A stretch of 64,000 bases of DNA, from assembly GCA_965230415.1 (NCBI GenBank), contig CBDDKZ010000005.1, positions 4,216,001 through 4,280,000 of the forward strand, written 5' to 3'. This document shows positions 19,002-29,016 of this stretch, piece after piece. The translations under genes and the position numbers were made by a program. How positions within the stretch are numbered: the stretch's first letter is position 1; each line of letters begins with the position of its first letter. The stretch comes from CBDDKZ01 sp965230415. Its GTDB lineage: Bacteria; Bacteroidota; Bacteroidia; Cytophagales; JAAEPT01. The notes beneath the pieces are model-generated. The model saw nothing but the letters and a program-made list of their open reading frames with translations. It did no database searches and was not told where the DNA came from.

Positions 19002-20189
19002 TTATTTCTGTGCCCTCTTAGATCTTTCCCATGCAGCAGCCTGGTTTCCTTTGAAATACCTGAATAGTCCGGCGAAGGCCGCATAGTTCATTATGAAGAA
19101 ATAATAAGGGATAAACAGAATTTTAACCTTTATCTCTTTGTTGGCAAGTATCCATCCTAATATGGCCATGGTATAGAATATAAATTGTGCTGCAAGTAGG
19201 GGCAGGTATATATTTAGTCCTGATGAGAAAAGAACCAGTAGAACATTAAGGGGTATAACCAGAAGCATTAGAAAGGGGGTGAGTGTCCAACGCAATACAC
19301 GGTGAGATAAGTACTGAAAGAACAGTACAAAATCCCTAAAAGGGTTAAGCAGGTATTTGAGCCTGATCATAGATTGCCAGGCACCAGCGCAAATTCGAAT
19401 TTTTCTTTTTAATTCTTCTTTTACAGACTCAGATGCAGTTTCCATTGCATAAGCATCGGCATCATATACCACTTTTTTGCCTTGTCCGGCAATACGCATA
19501 CTTTGTATAAAATCATCGAGCACCGTATCTTCTTCCAAGTGTGTGTAATACTTTTTTCGCAGAGAGAATAATTCACCGGCGGCACCTACTAAAGTTTTGA
19601 GCTCTGCATCATATTTCTTTAGAAATGATTCATATTTCCAATAAATACCTTCACCTGCACCGGAAGCTGTGTCAGCATCTTTATTGTAAATTCGTTTTTC
19701 ACCTGAAACAGCTCCAACAGACTCATCGGCATAATGCCGGACTATTTTTAAAAGCACTTCCTTTGGAAGGTAAGTATTAGCATCACAGAATACAACGATG
19801 TCATTTTTAGCATGCTGTATCGCTCTGTTTTCAGCAGCCGATTTTCCGGCTCGGCGATCCTCGTGCAATAATTTTATTTCCGGATATTTCTTGATGATAT
19901 CCATCGTTCCGTCTGTACTTCCGTCGGTAATAAAAATAATTTCAAGCTTATCCTTCGGGTATTCTATGTCAAGGCTGTTTTTGATTTTTTCTTCAATGAA
20001 ATCTTCTTCGTTGAAGCAAGGAACAATAAAAGACACCGTTGGGCGAAAGTTGTCGTCAATTGTTCGACTTTTTTTTGTAAACAAACGTTTAACTCTTACG
20101 AGGAAAAACAAAAGTATCCCGTATCCGAAATAGGTGTAGAAAATAATAAACAAACTGGTCCAGAATATTATTTCAATGACGGTGAACAT
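19002..20189 (-). CDS. Membrane-bound family 2 glycosyltransferase
   Basis: A 395-residue processive-type GT2 enzyme. After an N-terminal helix (about 8-30) comes the GT-A domain: TVSFIVPCFNEEDFI, the nucleotide-sugar-binding FITDGSTDGT, the metal-binding DAN of FCDANTYLP, the acceptor-side EDTVLDDF, and a KRKIRICAG segment in the place of the QxxRW motif. Three to four C-terminal helices follow (about 280-375). The layout is that of cellulose/poly-GlcNAc/hyaluronan-synthase-like enzymes that make or extend an envelope polysaccharide. The sugar cannot be named. It is divergent from the Wzz-like gene across a 143-bp shared upstream region. Confidence 0.85.
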   Translation of the reverse strand: MFTVIEIIFWTSLFIIFYTYFGYGILLFFLVRVKRLFTKKSRTIDDNFRPTVSFIVPCFNEEDFIEEKIKNSLDIEYPKDKLEIIFITDGSTDGTMDIIKKYPEIKLLHEDRRAGKSAAENRAIQHAKNDIVVFCDANTYLPKEVLLKIVRHYADESVGAVSGEKRIYNKDADTASGAGEGIYWKYESFLKKYDAELKTLVGAAGELFSLRKKYYTHLEEDTVLDDFIQSMRIAGQGKKVVYDADAYAMETASESVKEELKRKIRICAGAWQSMIRLKYLLNPFRDFVLFFQYLSHRVLRWTLTPFLMLLVIPLNVLLVLFSSGLNIYLPLLAAQFIFYTMAILGWILANKEIKVKILFIPYYFFIMNYAAFAGLFRYFKGNQAAAWERSKRAQK

Positions 20190-20332
20190 AATTGGTGTTT
20201 TTATTTCGACGCGAAGATCTTATTTGTTACTCACAAATGAAAGGAATAGCGATAAGTTATTTAATTTAATTTAAGTGAATATTACTTTTATTCGCTATAA
20301 TTGCCAAATCTAATTAAAAAGTTCATTTCAGT

Positions 20333-22507
20333 ATGGATTTCGTATATTTTATTCAGCAACTGCTAAAAAGAAAATGGTTAATTCTTGGAGTGACGTTGAC
20401 GGGCGTTTTGCTCGCATTTTTATTAACACTAAACTCTGAAAAACTTTACTTTTCAAATTCCAAGCTGGCAACAGGTTTCACGGAGTCCCGAAAAATTAAT
20501 GTATACGAAGAGAGTTTCAACATTTTTGAAGCAGATGTCAAATTTACGAACCTGATAGAGATAGTGAGATCTGAGTCGGTGATTAGTATGGTGTCCTTTC
20601 GTCTTTTGTTGCATGAACTAAATGACAGCATACCTCCATATAAGGATCCGTATTTCGAACAAGAAGGCGATTTGCCACGAATTACCGCCGAAGAAAGGCC
20701 AAAAGTTATTAAGATACTTGAAGACAAAATCAACAAGGTGGAGATGTTGTCAACTTATAACGAGATTGAAAGTAAGATTCAGGATGTATTGGAACTCTAT
20801 GAATATGATTTTTCCGAATTGGTAAGTACTATTAATGTAAGCCGTGTCAATCAGTCCGACTTTGTCACCATACAGTATAGTTCGCTTAACCCGGAGCTTT
20901 CGGCTTTTGTTGTGAACACTGTTGCAGAAGAGTACCTGAGGTACAATAACATGGTCTACCATAATCAAACGGGTGAGTCGGTAGATATTCTTGAAAAACA
21001 GGTGAAAGAAACCAAAGAGACGCTTGATCAAAAATCCAAGGCACTTAACGACTATAAATCGGAGCATAACCTGGTGAATTATGATGCTGAAACACAAGCC
21101 AAAATTGATCATTTGAATGAGTATGAGGAACAACGAATTGAAGCGGAAAACACAGTGCGTAAATTAAGCTTTTCTTTGTCAAGTGTTAAGTCCAGGGTGG
21201 CACGATTACAGGCTTCGGAAGGAGAAACTTCTGCTAAGAATAGCAAAATTTTTAGTTTGAGAAAGAAAATTGAATCACTCAATGAGCGGTATTTGAATGG
21301 AGGTGCCAGGGATCAGGAATTATTGCGTGAGATTAACAATAAAAGACAGGAGCTAAAAGAGCTGCTTTTGCAATCAGATCGTGTTTCTGGTGGCGGAACC
21401 GACCTGAAAACTTTAATGGAAGAACGAGACCAACTCGATCTGGACTTAAGAATTGCACAAGCAGAACTTAATTCCCTGAATAGCAACATCAGCCAAATAA
21501 AAGGAAGTATATCCGGGTTTGCACAGCATGAAGCTGCTTTAAAGGATCTGCAACGAGATTTCAATGTGGCTTCAGATGCTTATGTTTCTGCCGCTGACAA
21601 ATTTAGTTCTGCGAAGAAAAGAGCCGATGCCTCGGGAAGCAGCGTACGAATAGTCTTAAAAGGACAGCCGGCAGGTAAGCCGCTACCTTCTCAACGATTT
21701 GTAAAAATGGCATTGGCAGGTGCTGTTTGTTTCTTTCTTATAATGGTTGTCTTATTAGTGTTGGCTTACCTGGATCAAAGTGTTCGTTCACCATCACGAC
21801 TCAAATTACTGACAGGAGCAAATTACCTGGGCCTGATTCCGCACCTAAAAAAACGAGAACTGGATGAGTCGATATATGCCATAAGTGAAAGCGGTAATGA
21901 AGAGCTTGAACCCAGACCCTATATGGAAGGTATAAAGCAAGTACGTTATGAAATGTTGCAGACCAATAAACAAGTGGTATTAGTAACAAGCCCCCGGGAT
22001 TTTGACGGTAAATCTTTTTTCCTGATTAATCTGGCGGTAACGTTTGCGATGGCTAAAAAGAAAGTACTTATTATTGATACCAATTTCGCTCATAATTTTG
22101 TGTCACAGGTTTTTGGCATCGAGAAATCGGGTATAAAGGAGATAGAACATGGTGAAGACAAGGTAATTGAGTCTATCAAGAATTCTAAGAACGAGTATGT
22201 GGATGTTTTAGGCTGTGAAGAGGGTGCTTATACATTGACGGAAATAATTGAAAAAGAGCAGCTTGAGTCTTTGTTGGCAAAGCTAAAGGAAAAATATGAC
22301 TTTATTCTCATTGAAGGTGTAGCTATGAACAACTCATCGGGAGCCAAGGAGGTAATAAATGTGGTAGATGGTGTGGTTTCTATTTTTAACGCCAAGTCAG
22401 TGCTGAAAGAAAGTGATAAACATACAGTAGAATTCCTGAAAGGACTGGATAATAAGTTCATGGGAGTGGTTTTAAATAATGTTGAGTCTGGAAATATGGT
22501 GAATTAA
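20333..22507 (+). CDS. Wzz/BY-kinase-like polysaccharide co-polymerase, probable pseudokinase
   Basis: A 724-residue inner-membrane protein: Wzz-type N terminus with a helix at about 16-33, a long periplasmic coiled coil (about 210-440), a second helix (about 460-485), and a cytoplasmic domain from about 535 resembling CpsD/CapB tyrosine kinases. The P-loop is present but altered (SPRDFDGKSFF, GKS 559-561). Walker A' is VLIIDTNF, the Walker B position reads FILIEG instead of ILID, and the C terminus has no tyrosine cluster. Chain-length control of a surface polysaccharide is likely, while autophosphorylation is doubtful. It faces the GT2 gene, which supports a polysaccharide role. Confidence 0.8.
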   Translation: MDFVYFIQQLLKRKWLILGVTLTGVLLAFLLTLNSEKLYFSNSKLATGFTESRKINVYEESFNIFEADVKFTNLIEIVRSESVISMVSFRLLLHELNDSIPPYKDPYFEQEGDLPRITAEERPKVIKILEDKINKVEMLSTYNEIESKIQDVLELYEYDFSELVSTINVSRVNQSDFVTIQYSSLNPELSAFVVNTVAEEYLRYNNMVYHNQTGESVDILEKQVKETKETLDQKSKALNDYKSEHNLVNYDAETQAKIDHLNEYEEQRIEAENTVRKLSFSLSSVKSRVARLQASEGETSAKNSKIFSLRKKIESLNERYLNGGARDQELLREINNKRQELKELLLQSDRVSGGGTDLKTLMEERDQLDLDLRIAQAELNSLNSNISQIKGSISGFAQHEAALKDLQRDFNVASDAYVSAADKFSSAKKRADASGSSVRIVLKGQPAGKPLPSQRFVKMALAGAVCFFLIMVVLLVLAYLDQSVRSPSRLKLLTGANYLGLIPHLKKRELDESIYAISESGNEELEPRPYMEGIKQVRYEMLQTNKQVVLVTSPRDFDGKSFFLINLAVTFAMAKKKVLIIDTNFAHNFVSQVFGIEKSGIKEIEHGEDKVIESIKNSKNEYVDVLGCEEGAYTLTEIIEKEQLESLLAKLKEKYDFILIEGVAMNNSSGAKEVINVVDGVVSIFNAKSVLKESDKHTVEFLKGLDNKFMGVVLNNVESGNMVN

Positions 22508-22656
22508 TATTTTTTTACCATCTTTGTACCTGGGCTTTGTTTTTTCCAAACATGCGAAAAAACACAGTCAAATTCATATAAATTTACCAAACCAATTAGT
22601 CTTGAACATCGTATTTCTAGGTGTTTACCCAAGACTGTTATTTAAAATCAGAAAAA

Positions 22657-23793
22657 ATGAGAAAAATTTTACTGTCAACCTTAATGCTAATGTTATTTGG
22701 TATGGGGTATGCTCAACCTTTTGGCCAAGCGGGAGAATTAACCAAGGTTCCGCAGGACTGGGGAGCTACAGGACTTAAACGCACTAATGGATACATAGAA
22801 TACCTTCCTGTTGATTATGATGGCGTAAAAAAGCATCCTTTGTTATTAACATTTCAGGGCAACGGAGAAGGGGGAGATGGATCTGAAAATGCCCTGAATG
22901 CCTTATATACGCATGGTCCTATTAAACTCATAAACCAGGGCCGTGACTTTGAAGCCATAGTTATTTCACCACAATCGTCTGCTAACTGGTTCAGCGGAGA
23001 CGAGGTTAAGACGATGATCGACTTGTTGCTTGAAGATTACCCCATCGATGAAAACAGAATCTATTTGACCGGGTTTAGTGCCGGTGGACAAGGTGTGGTA
23101 CAAATGATGGACCAATATCCGGATATTCCTGCGGCAGTTGTTCCAATTTGCCCGGCGGCGAGCCTGGCAGGTGGTAAAAGTTACATGATAAACATTCCCA
23201 CATGGTTCTTTCATTGCTTCAATGACGGAGCTGTAGGTTACAGCAATTCCCGCTGGAACTTTGCTTCTGCAACCGGAATTGACCCGATTGCACACTACCC
23301 TGGAGATGAAAATACTTCGCACTCAGACACCGTCACCTTTCATGCAATACCTGGTGAAAACGGAGCTGCAAATGAAATAGAGGTAGTTATTGATGCTGCA
23401 GTACCTACACACGATTTCAGCTTTACACTGTATGCCTTTGGATGGCACGATGCCTGGACCGAAACATACGAAAATGAAGAAATGTGGACCTGGATGTTTA
23501 GTCAGTCAAAAGCAGATATTGCAGTTTCCACACATGAAACAAAGAATGAAGAATCCGATGATTTGTACCTCTTCCCTAATCCCGCTACTTCTGAGCTTAA
23601 TATCATCCTGAAAGGTGATTTGAGCACTGAAAAGATGCTGGATTTAAATATTCTCAACGCACAAGGTACGGTGATAAGCAAGCTTAAAGACTTAAATAAA
23701 GTTGACGTAAGTAACTTCGATTCAGGTGTGTATTATTTAAATGCCACCACAGAGAGCGGAGATACCTTGGTAAAATCATTTGTAGTGGAGTAA
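22657..23793 (+). CDS. Secreted alpha/beta hydrolase (esterase type) with T9SS tail
   Basis: I choose the ATG at 22657 (MRKILLSTLMLML), where the signal peptide begins, not the GTG 12 codons earlier. The mature protein resembles the LpqC/poly-hydroxybutyrate depolymerase-like alpha/beta hydrolases, with the nucleophile elbow GFSAGG (Ser about 141), an upstream oxyanion-side PLLLTFQGNGEGG, and a histidine in FGWHDAWTETYE as the probable triad His. The last about 75 residues are a type IX secretion C-terminal domain (LYLFPNPATSELNI, ending FVVE). It is probably exported to act on an ester-containing polymer, which cannot be specified. A clear terminator follows. Confidence 0.8.
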   Translation: MRKILLSTLMLMLFGMGYAQPFGQAGELTKVPQDWGATGLKRTNGYIEYLPVDYDGVKKHPLLLTFQGNGEGGDGSENALNALYTHGPIKLINQGRDFEAIVISPQSSANWFSGDEVKTMIDLLLEDYPIDENRIYLTGFSAGGQGVVQMMDQYPDIPAAVVPICPAASLAGGKSYMINIPTWFFHCFNDGAVGYSNSRWNFASATGIDPIAHYPGDENTSHSDTVTFHAIPGENGAANEIEVVIDAAVPTHDFSFTLYAFGWHDAWTETYENEEMWTWMFSQSKADIAVSTHETKNEESDDLYLFPNPATSELNIILKGDLSTEKMLDLNILNAQGTVISKLKDLNKVDVSNFDSGVYYLNATTESGDTLVKSFVVE

Positions 23794-23816
23794 TCTACTA
23801 TTAACAATGCCTTGCT

Positions 23817-23850
23817 AAAAAGCTGTCTCATTAATGGGATGGCTTTTTTT
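23817..23850 (+). terminator. Intrinsic terminator of the esterase gene
   Basis: AAAAAGC and GCTTTTT frame an inner TCTCAT/ATGGGA stem, and the hairpin runs into a stretch of eight T. It begins 24 bp after the stop codon. Confidence 0.8.
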
Positions 23851-23911
23851 ATGCCTATGTCTAAATCAATGAAAATAAATGGTATAAATTTTCGAAATCT
23901 GTAAAAAGTGT

Positions 23912-23942
23912 TTTTTATGTGCTAAAATCTGTATTAGATTTG
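23912..23942 (+). promoter_or_regulatory. Possible promoter of the bestrophin gene
   Basis: TAGATTTG at 23935-23942 fits the Bacteroidota -7 box TAnnTTTG. The -33 position 19 bp upstream reads TTTT instead of TTTG. The start codon is 49 bp further on. Confidence 0.4.
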
Positions 23943-23991
23943 TTACACCTGAGAACAATTAAAATTCTGAAGTAAACTTAAACCAATTACC

Positions 23992-25029
23992 ATGTTCATA
24001 CAAAAGAACTTTTCTTTAAAGAATATTCTACAATTTACCGGCCATCATTTTATTTGGTTGATACCATACGTAACCGTTGTAGTGCTTATTGAGCATTATC
24101 TTGAATGGGAGTGGACCAGGTTGCCGTGGCAACCTATCGCAGTTATTGGTACAGCCGTTGCTTTCTACCTTGGCTTTAAAAATAATCAGTCCTACGACCG
24201 TTTGTGGGAAGCGCGTAAAGTTTGGGGAGCAATTGTAAATTCAAGTAGAGGATGGGGCAGCTATGTGGGTGGTTTTGTGACCAACCAATTCACTTCTGTC
24301 ACTCAGACTGAAGAGGAATTAAAGAATGTCAAACAACGACTTATTTACAGGCATATAGCCTGGTTATATGCTTTAAGAGATCAATTGCTACAACCCACTC
24401 CCTGGGAGCACATCAGTCAAAGAGGCACAGTGGGACAATTCGCCAATGCCCGTCGTGAAAAATTTGGACTAGGACTGGTACAGGATCAGTTAGATATAGA
24501 AGTTGTTAAAAAGATGTTACCCGAAAATGAGCAGCTCAGGTTATTAGCGAGCAAAAATGTAGCTACACAAATAGTGAATCAGCAGTCGGAAGATTTGAAG
24601 GAATTGAGGGCAGCCGATCTGATTGACGATTTCAGGCATATGGAATTACAAAAAGTATTATATGATTTTTATGTTCATCAGGGAAAACTGGAAAGGATCA
24701 AGAAATTTCCGCTTCCGCGTCAATATGGAAGCATGAGTTTCGCTTTGGTGGCCATTTTTATTGCGGTATTACCTTTTGGCCTCGTACCGCTCTTTGAAAC
24801 AATGGGGAAAATTGGTTTTTGGACCTCGATACCTCTAACAGTGGTTACTGCCTGGGTTTACCTCGTAATGGAGTTAGTGGGTGATTATTCAGAGAACCCA
24901 TTCGAAGGTACCGGTAACGATATTCCAATGCTCTCTTTATGCAGAACTATAGAAATAGACCTTCGGGAAATGTTAGGGGAAGAAGATCTTCCTGCTCCTA
25001 TCAAAGCAAAAAAGGGTGTTTTGATGTAG
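23992..25029 (+). CDS. Bestrophin-family anion channel
   Basis: A 345-residue protein of the bestrophin/UPF0187 family. Recognisable parts are the N-terminal helix after NFSLKNILQFTG, the family block FYLGFKNNQSYDRLWEARKVWGA split over helix 2, paired C-terminal helices (about 245-300) and the acidic end of the pore region with ENPFEGTGNDIPM. Bacterial homologues form pentameric ion channels in the inner membrane. It is a single gene with a promoter candidate upstream and a terminator downstream, so it is probably expressed alone. Confidence 0.9.
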   Translation: MFIQKNFSLKNILQFTGHHFIWLIPYVTVVVLIEHYLEWEWTRLPWQPIAVIGTAVAFYLGFKNNQSYDRLWEARKVWGAIVNSSRGWGSYVGGFVTNQFTSVTQTEEELKNVKQRLIYRHIAWLYALRDQLLQPTPWEHISQRGTVGQFANARREKFGLGLVQDQLDIEVVKKMLPENEQLRLLASKNVATQIVNQQSEDLKELRAADLIDDFRHMELQKVLYDFYVHQGKLERIKKFPLPRQYGSMSFALVAIFIAVLPFGLVPLFETMGKIGFWTSIPLTVVTAWVYLVMELVGDYSENPFEGTGNDIPMLSLCRTIEIDLREMLGEEDLPAPIKAKKGVLM

Positions 25030-25048
25030 TTATTCAAATAAACTAATT

Positions 25049-25085
25049 AAAGAGGCTGATCTTTTCAGACAGCCTCTTTATTTTT
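25049..25085 (+). terminator. Intrinsic terminator of the bestrophin gene
   Basis: A perfect 10-bp stem AAAGAGGCTG/CAGCCTCTTT (25049-25058 and 25070-25079) with an 11-base loop, followed by ATTTTTAT. Confidence 0.85.
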
Positions 25086-25286
25086 ATCAAAAAATCCATA
25101 AGAGTAGCACTGTAGTTTCGAATGGGCCTTGTGAAGAATGAACTCATTTAGAATGGCCGGTTGAATTTTAGAAAAAAACGTATATAGTATGGTCCGGGAA
25201 GACAATACATCTAATAAAATGGGCTTATGCTTTTATAAATACGCGTTTTTAATCTAATTTAGCGCATATTACTAAAATTGAACCCA

Positions 25287-26477
25287 ATGAATAAACTACT
25301 TATTGCACTACTCTTTTCTCTTATTTTATTCCCTAAACTTGCCGGCGCACAATGGATGCAGCAAAATAGTGGCACCACTACACACCTAAGAGGTGTCGAC
25401 TTTCTGGATGCCCAAATAGGAATTGCCACCGGATATGGGGGACTTCTTCTTAGAACAACTGATGGAGGTGAAAATTGGGATCCCCTAATGCAAGTTGCGG
25501 ATGACATACAATGGGCTGTCGATTTCATTAGCGATACCTCCGGTTGGATTACGGGAAAAAATGGAATACTCCTGTTCAGTGCTGATCAGGGGGCGACCTG
25601 GAAGCAGCAAAACATTTCCACCACCAAATATTTGCACGCATTGAGTTTTGTAAACGACACTTTAGGTTGGCTTGTAGGTTATGAAAATGCCACTTTTAAA
25701 ACCATTGATGGCGGAGAGAACTGGCAGGAAGTCCTTATTGGTAGTAACGGTGAGTATGCTGATATTTGTTTTATGAATGATTCTGTTGGTGTGGCTGTTG
25801 GACTAAATGGCCTGGCAAAACGAACTACCAACAAGGGAGATACCTGGACAGATATTGACATTTTTGATGACCACATAGCAAGAGTTGTCTTTATCGATGA
25901 TACAACCGGATGGACCTGCGGCGCAAATGGGTTGATTTATAAAACTACCGATGCCGGAGTTAACTGGAGTCCTCAGGTATCAAAAACCGATCAATTCATA
26001 CAAGATATTCATTTTGCGGATCACCTACGTGGGTGGGCTGTTGGCAGAAGCGGAACAATAATTAGTACACGTGACGGCGGAGACAGTTGGAGCATTGAAG
26101 AATCGCCGCTTACGGTTGATCTATTTGATGTAGACTTTGTGGACGGTCAGGAAGGCTGGGTCGTTGGTACCAATGGAACAATATTAAAATTTGTATCACC
26201 TGTTCTTTCTCTAGAAGCGGATAACAACATTGCACCTACCTTCTCTTACTTTCCTAATCCTGTTCAAGGCACTTGCTTCATTGAATTTAGTTCGGATTTC
26301 GATGAAAGCAGCCTTACAATTTACAATTCAAAAGGAGAAAAGGTAAATGGTCGTTATTTGAAGCAAACCAACCAACATGAATACGAATTTACACGAGCTG
26401 ATTTGCCCGCAGGTTTGTACTTTCTTCAGGCACAAACAGCAACACAGCGCACTACTTATTCTATAATACTGGAGTAA
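25287..26477 (+). CDS. Secreted YCF48/BNR-repeat propeller protein with T9SS tail
   Basis: The ATG at 25287 (MNKLLIALLFSL) opens a signal peptide ending near GAQW. A TTG three codons earlier is less likely. The body (about 25-310) consists of six to seven repeats of about 42 residues with the pattern F.d...GW.vG..G...kT.DGG..W, for example LGWLVGYENATFKTIDGGENW and GWAVGRSGTIISTRDGG, as in YCF48/BNR-type beta-propellers. The last about 80 residues form a type IX secretion sorting domain (FSYFPNPVQGTCFIEF, ending TYSIILE). The protein is probably exported and surface-attached, with unknown ligand. Confidence 0.8.
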   Translation: MNKLLIALLFSLILFPKLAGAQWMQQNSGTTTHLRGVDFLDAQIGIATGYGGLLLRTTDGGENWDPLMQVADDIQWAVDFISDTSGWITGKNGILLFSADQGATWKQQNISTTKYLHALSFVNDTLGWLVGYENATFKTIDGGENWQEVLIGSNGEYADICFMNDSVGVAVGLNGLAKRTTNKGDTWTDIDIFDDHIARVVFIDDTTGWTCGANGLIYKTTDAGVNWSPQVSKTDQFIQDIHFADHLRGWAVGRSGTIISTRDGGDSWSIEESPLTVDLFDVDFVDGQEGWVVGTNGTILKFVSPVLSLEADNNIAPTFSYFPNPVQGTCFIEFSSDFDESSLTIYNSKGEKVNGRYLKQTNQHEYEFTRADLPAGLYFLQAQTATQRTTYSIILE

Positions 26478-26782
26478 GATCAACGCTATGTAAACATCAG
26501 TTTGGTCATGGCTTATTGATATGTATTCTTTATTGGAAATTCACCAAACAAATAACTGTTAGATGGCTGTGTTATTTGACTTAAGGTGTTATAGCTACTT
26601 AGGAAGTTTTTGGTGATTTTGCAGAAGCTTGAGACTATATACTAGTAGTAAAAAGACAGCACTTCTTATTAAGTAATTTCGGATAAGCCTGGGTTTAGTT
26701 AAAATAATAATAAGGCTCAAAACCTCACTTGCAAAGTCCAGTTTCATGTTCTATATTGTTTTACGTTTAGTCTTAAATAGTT
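26478..26782. other. Gene-free stretch before the glycosyltransferase operon
   Basis: 305 bp with no open frame of note and no RNA recognised. It must hold the promoter of the operon starting at 26783, but no good TTTG/TAnnTTTG pair was found. Confidence 0.5.
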
Positions 26783-27967
26783 TTGAAGGCCTTTTTTAAG
26801 TCAGCTTATTTAGCATTCGATCAATTTCCTTCTTTTAAAGGAGCTGCGACCCATATTTATCACATGGTTGAAGCATTAAATGCTCATTTAGGCGAGACAT
26901 TATTAATAACGCTGCCTCCAAAAAAGTCAGCAGCTGAAAACGAAGCTCCGATGCCCTTGGTAAGGGGGCATATAAAAGTAGAGATCGATGAGTTAAACTT
27001 TTTGAAAAGGGCAGCATTGTTTTCAAGTGAAGTAAACCAACTATTAAAAGCGCATTCTGAGTTAGAAATTATTCATTTTAGGGATATTTGGGGCGGTTTG
27101 GCGGCGGTAAAGCAGGACGGTGTAGCCAGTGTTTTTGAAGTCAACAGCTTACCTTCTATAGAATTGCTATACCGCTATCCTTTATTATCGGAGGAGACCA
27201 TTGCAAAAATAGAAAAGCTGGAAAACTATTGCCTTAAGCGTTGCACGAGTATAATTTGTCCTTCAAATGTAATCAAGCAAATGCTTATTGATAAGGGCAT
27301 AGCAGCGGCAAAAATACAGCTTATTCCAAATGGCGCAGAATTGCCTGTTCCGGGTATTGGGAAAAACGAATTACCTCTACTGCCGGCAAAGTATATTTTG
27401 TATTTTGGTGCCTTGCAGCCCTGGCAAGGTATTGATGTGCTGCTGAAGTCTGTAAAGTACCTGGACGATTATAAAGAGCTGAAAATTGTTATTTGTGCTT
27501 CGAACGAAGAGAAATATTTGCGTCCGGTTAAAAAATTGGCCGACAAACTCTCGATCACCAATCAAATTGTCTGGCTACATCAATTGGATAAGGAAACATT
27601 GCATCATGTGATTACTCAATCACTGTTCACGGTAGCACCTTTAATCGAGTGTAGCAGAAATGTAGTTCAGGGTTGTTCTCCATTGAAAATATTCGAAAGT
27701 ATGGCTGCCGGAACCACCGTTGTTGCCTCAGATCTTCCAGTGGTCAGAGAAATTGTTACAAACAATGAAAATGGCAAGTTATTCAGACCGGGGCGGCCGG
27801 CAGATATGGCCCGCATTATGCGCTACCTCCTGGAAAATCCGGAACTATGCAAAAAAATGGGACTGAACGGTCAGCAAACAATAAAGGAAAAATACACCTG
27901 GAATAGTATATCAAAGCAAATTAAAAAGCATTATCAAGCAGTATTAACCTCTAAAATAAATCACTAA
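26783..27967 (+). CDS. Family 4 glycosyltransferase
   Basis: The start is a TTG at 26783. The next in-frame Met is at residue 28, already inside the first Rossmann motif (FPSFKGAATHIYHMVEAL), so the TTG is needed. The 394-residue protein has the GT-B fold of GT4 enzymes: the acceptor domain to about 180, then YILYFGALQPWQGIDVLLKS opening the donor domain, and PLKIFESMAAGTTVVASDLP with the E-x7-E type donor-binding motif, followed by VREIVTNNENGKLFRPG. It transfers a sugar from a nucleotide donor in the making of an envelope glycan. It is the first gene of a five-gene operon and overlaps the next by one base. Confidence 0.85.
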   Translation: MKAFFKSAYLAFDQFPSFKGAATHIYHMVEALNAHLGETLLITLPPKKSAAENEAPMPLVRGHIKVEIDELNFLKRAALFSSEVNQLLKAHSELEIIHFRDIWGGLAAVKQDGVASVFEVNSLPSIELLYRYPLLSEETIAKIEKLENYCLKRCTSIICPSNVIKQMLIDKGIAAAKIQLIPNGAELPVPGIGKNELPLLPAKYILYFGALQPWQGIDVLLKSVKYLDDYKELKIVICASNEEKYLRPVKKLADKLSITNQIVWLHQLDKETLHHVITQSLFTVAPLIECSRNVVQGCSPLKIFESMAAGTTVVASDLPVVREIVTNNENGKLFRPGRPADMARIMRYLLENPELCKKMGLNGQQTIKEKYTWNSISKQIKKHYQAVLTSKINH

Positions 27968-29013
27968 TGAGCCTGAAAAAAGCAATAGAGATTTACAAAT
28001 CACTATCAACTGAGCAAAAAGAATTAGTTAAGACCAAGAAAATACGGGCGTCGTTCTCTGTACGTAAGTGGCTGGTGTTTTTGAACAAAGTTTCCATCTA
28101 CGATCGTTTAGCTGATGAAGCAAGAGAAAAAGCGAAAAAAAGTACTATCCTGTTTTTTGTGCTGGCGGGGGTCGTTGCGTTCCTGCATTTCTTCTTGTAT
28201 ATCATCGCATTTATATTATTTCCATTGCTCATCCTTTTTGTTGTTTTAGGGTTTATGAGCCGGTCCAAACGCTTGAAACTGGAACATAACGATTTGAATA
28301 ATTACATGCGTTTCTTTTTTTACCCACTCCTGGAAGTAATGAAAGATAAGGCCGGTGAAGAAGCAAAAATCAGTGCTTCATTAGACTTTAGGGAACCGCG
28401 CACAGGTATTGAACCCGAGTTAGGTAAAGTGAATGAAAGGAACCTTAAACACTACCATACCGAAATTATTAAAGCCAAAATTCCGTTAAAAGACGGTGCA
28501 AGCCTGGAATTGAGCCTGATCGATGATATTAAGGATTTTACCTACTGGAAAACCAGCGCAAGTGGCAAACGTAAATTTAAGAGTAAATCGAAGATTATCC
28601 ACCAATATAGTATCCGGCTAACGGTGCCAAAAGCAAGTTATCCCCATGCGAGGCCTCAGGGAACAGATGAAATCTTATTAGAGCTTACCGACGATGCCTA
28701 TGTGCTTAAGTTTAAGGGTAAACATAAGGTAGATGCCAAAGAACACCTTTTACCATTGAAGTCCTTTTTCCAGACCATAGAAAGTATGTACGAATGTATT
28801 CAGGGGCCTCCGAAAAGGAAAAGCGAAGGCGAGGAAGATGCCGAAGTTGAAGAGCTGGAAACCCTTGAAGTATACGAGGATGACACACTTCCTTTTGTAC
28901 TTTGGACAGGTGGTTATTTCGATGATTACGACTACGACAGCGTACATTACTCCGAGTCAATAGGCGATGGAGCTTATATGGATGAAGAGGGAGGTAGTGT
29001 GTTTGATAGCTGA
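27967..29013 (+). CDS. Unknown membrane protein in the glycosyltransferase operon
   Basis: No family recognised. The 348-residue protein starts at the ATG in TAATGA, overlapping the stop of the upstream glycosyltransferase, so it is translationally coupled. It has a basic N terminus (about 1-55), two helices packed at about 58-92, and a cytoplasmic soluble domain of mixed beta strands. The C-terminal tail is very acidic (EGEEDAEVEELETLE, then DDYDYD) and ends in GGSVFDS. Its place between two glycosyltransferases suggests a role in the same envelope-glycan pathway, for example as scaffold or polymer-export aid. That is inference only. Confidence 0.7.
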   Translation: MSLKKAIEIYKSLSTEQKELVKTKKIRASFSVRKWLVFLNKVSIYDRLADEAREKAKKSTILFFVLAGVVAFLHFFLYIIAFILFPLLILFVVLGFMSRSKRLKLEHNDLNNYMRFFFYPLLEVMKDKAGEEAKISASLDFREPRTGIEPELGKVNERNLKHYHTEIIKAKIPLKDGASLELSLIDDIKDFTYWKTSASGKRKFKSKSKIIHQYSIRLTVPKASYPHARPQGTDEILLELTDDAYVLKFKGKHKVDAKEHLLPLKSFFQTIESMYECIQGPPKRKSEGEEDAEVEELETLEVYEDDTLPFVLWTGGYFDDYDYDSVHYSESIGDGAYMDEEGGSVFDS

Positions 29014-29016
29014 TAA

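Noticed and set aside
22524..22778. 84-residue frame overlapping the esterase start
   Set aside because: It is out of frame with the clear signal peptide and hydrolase sequence and has no features of its own.
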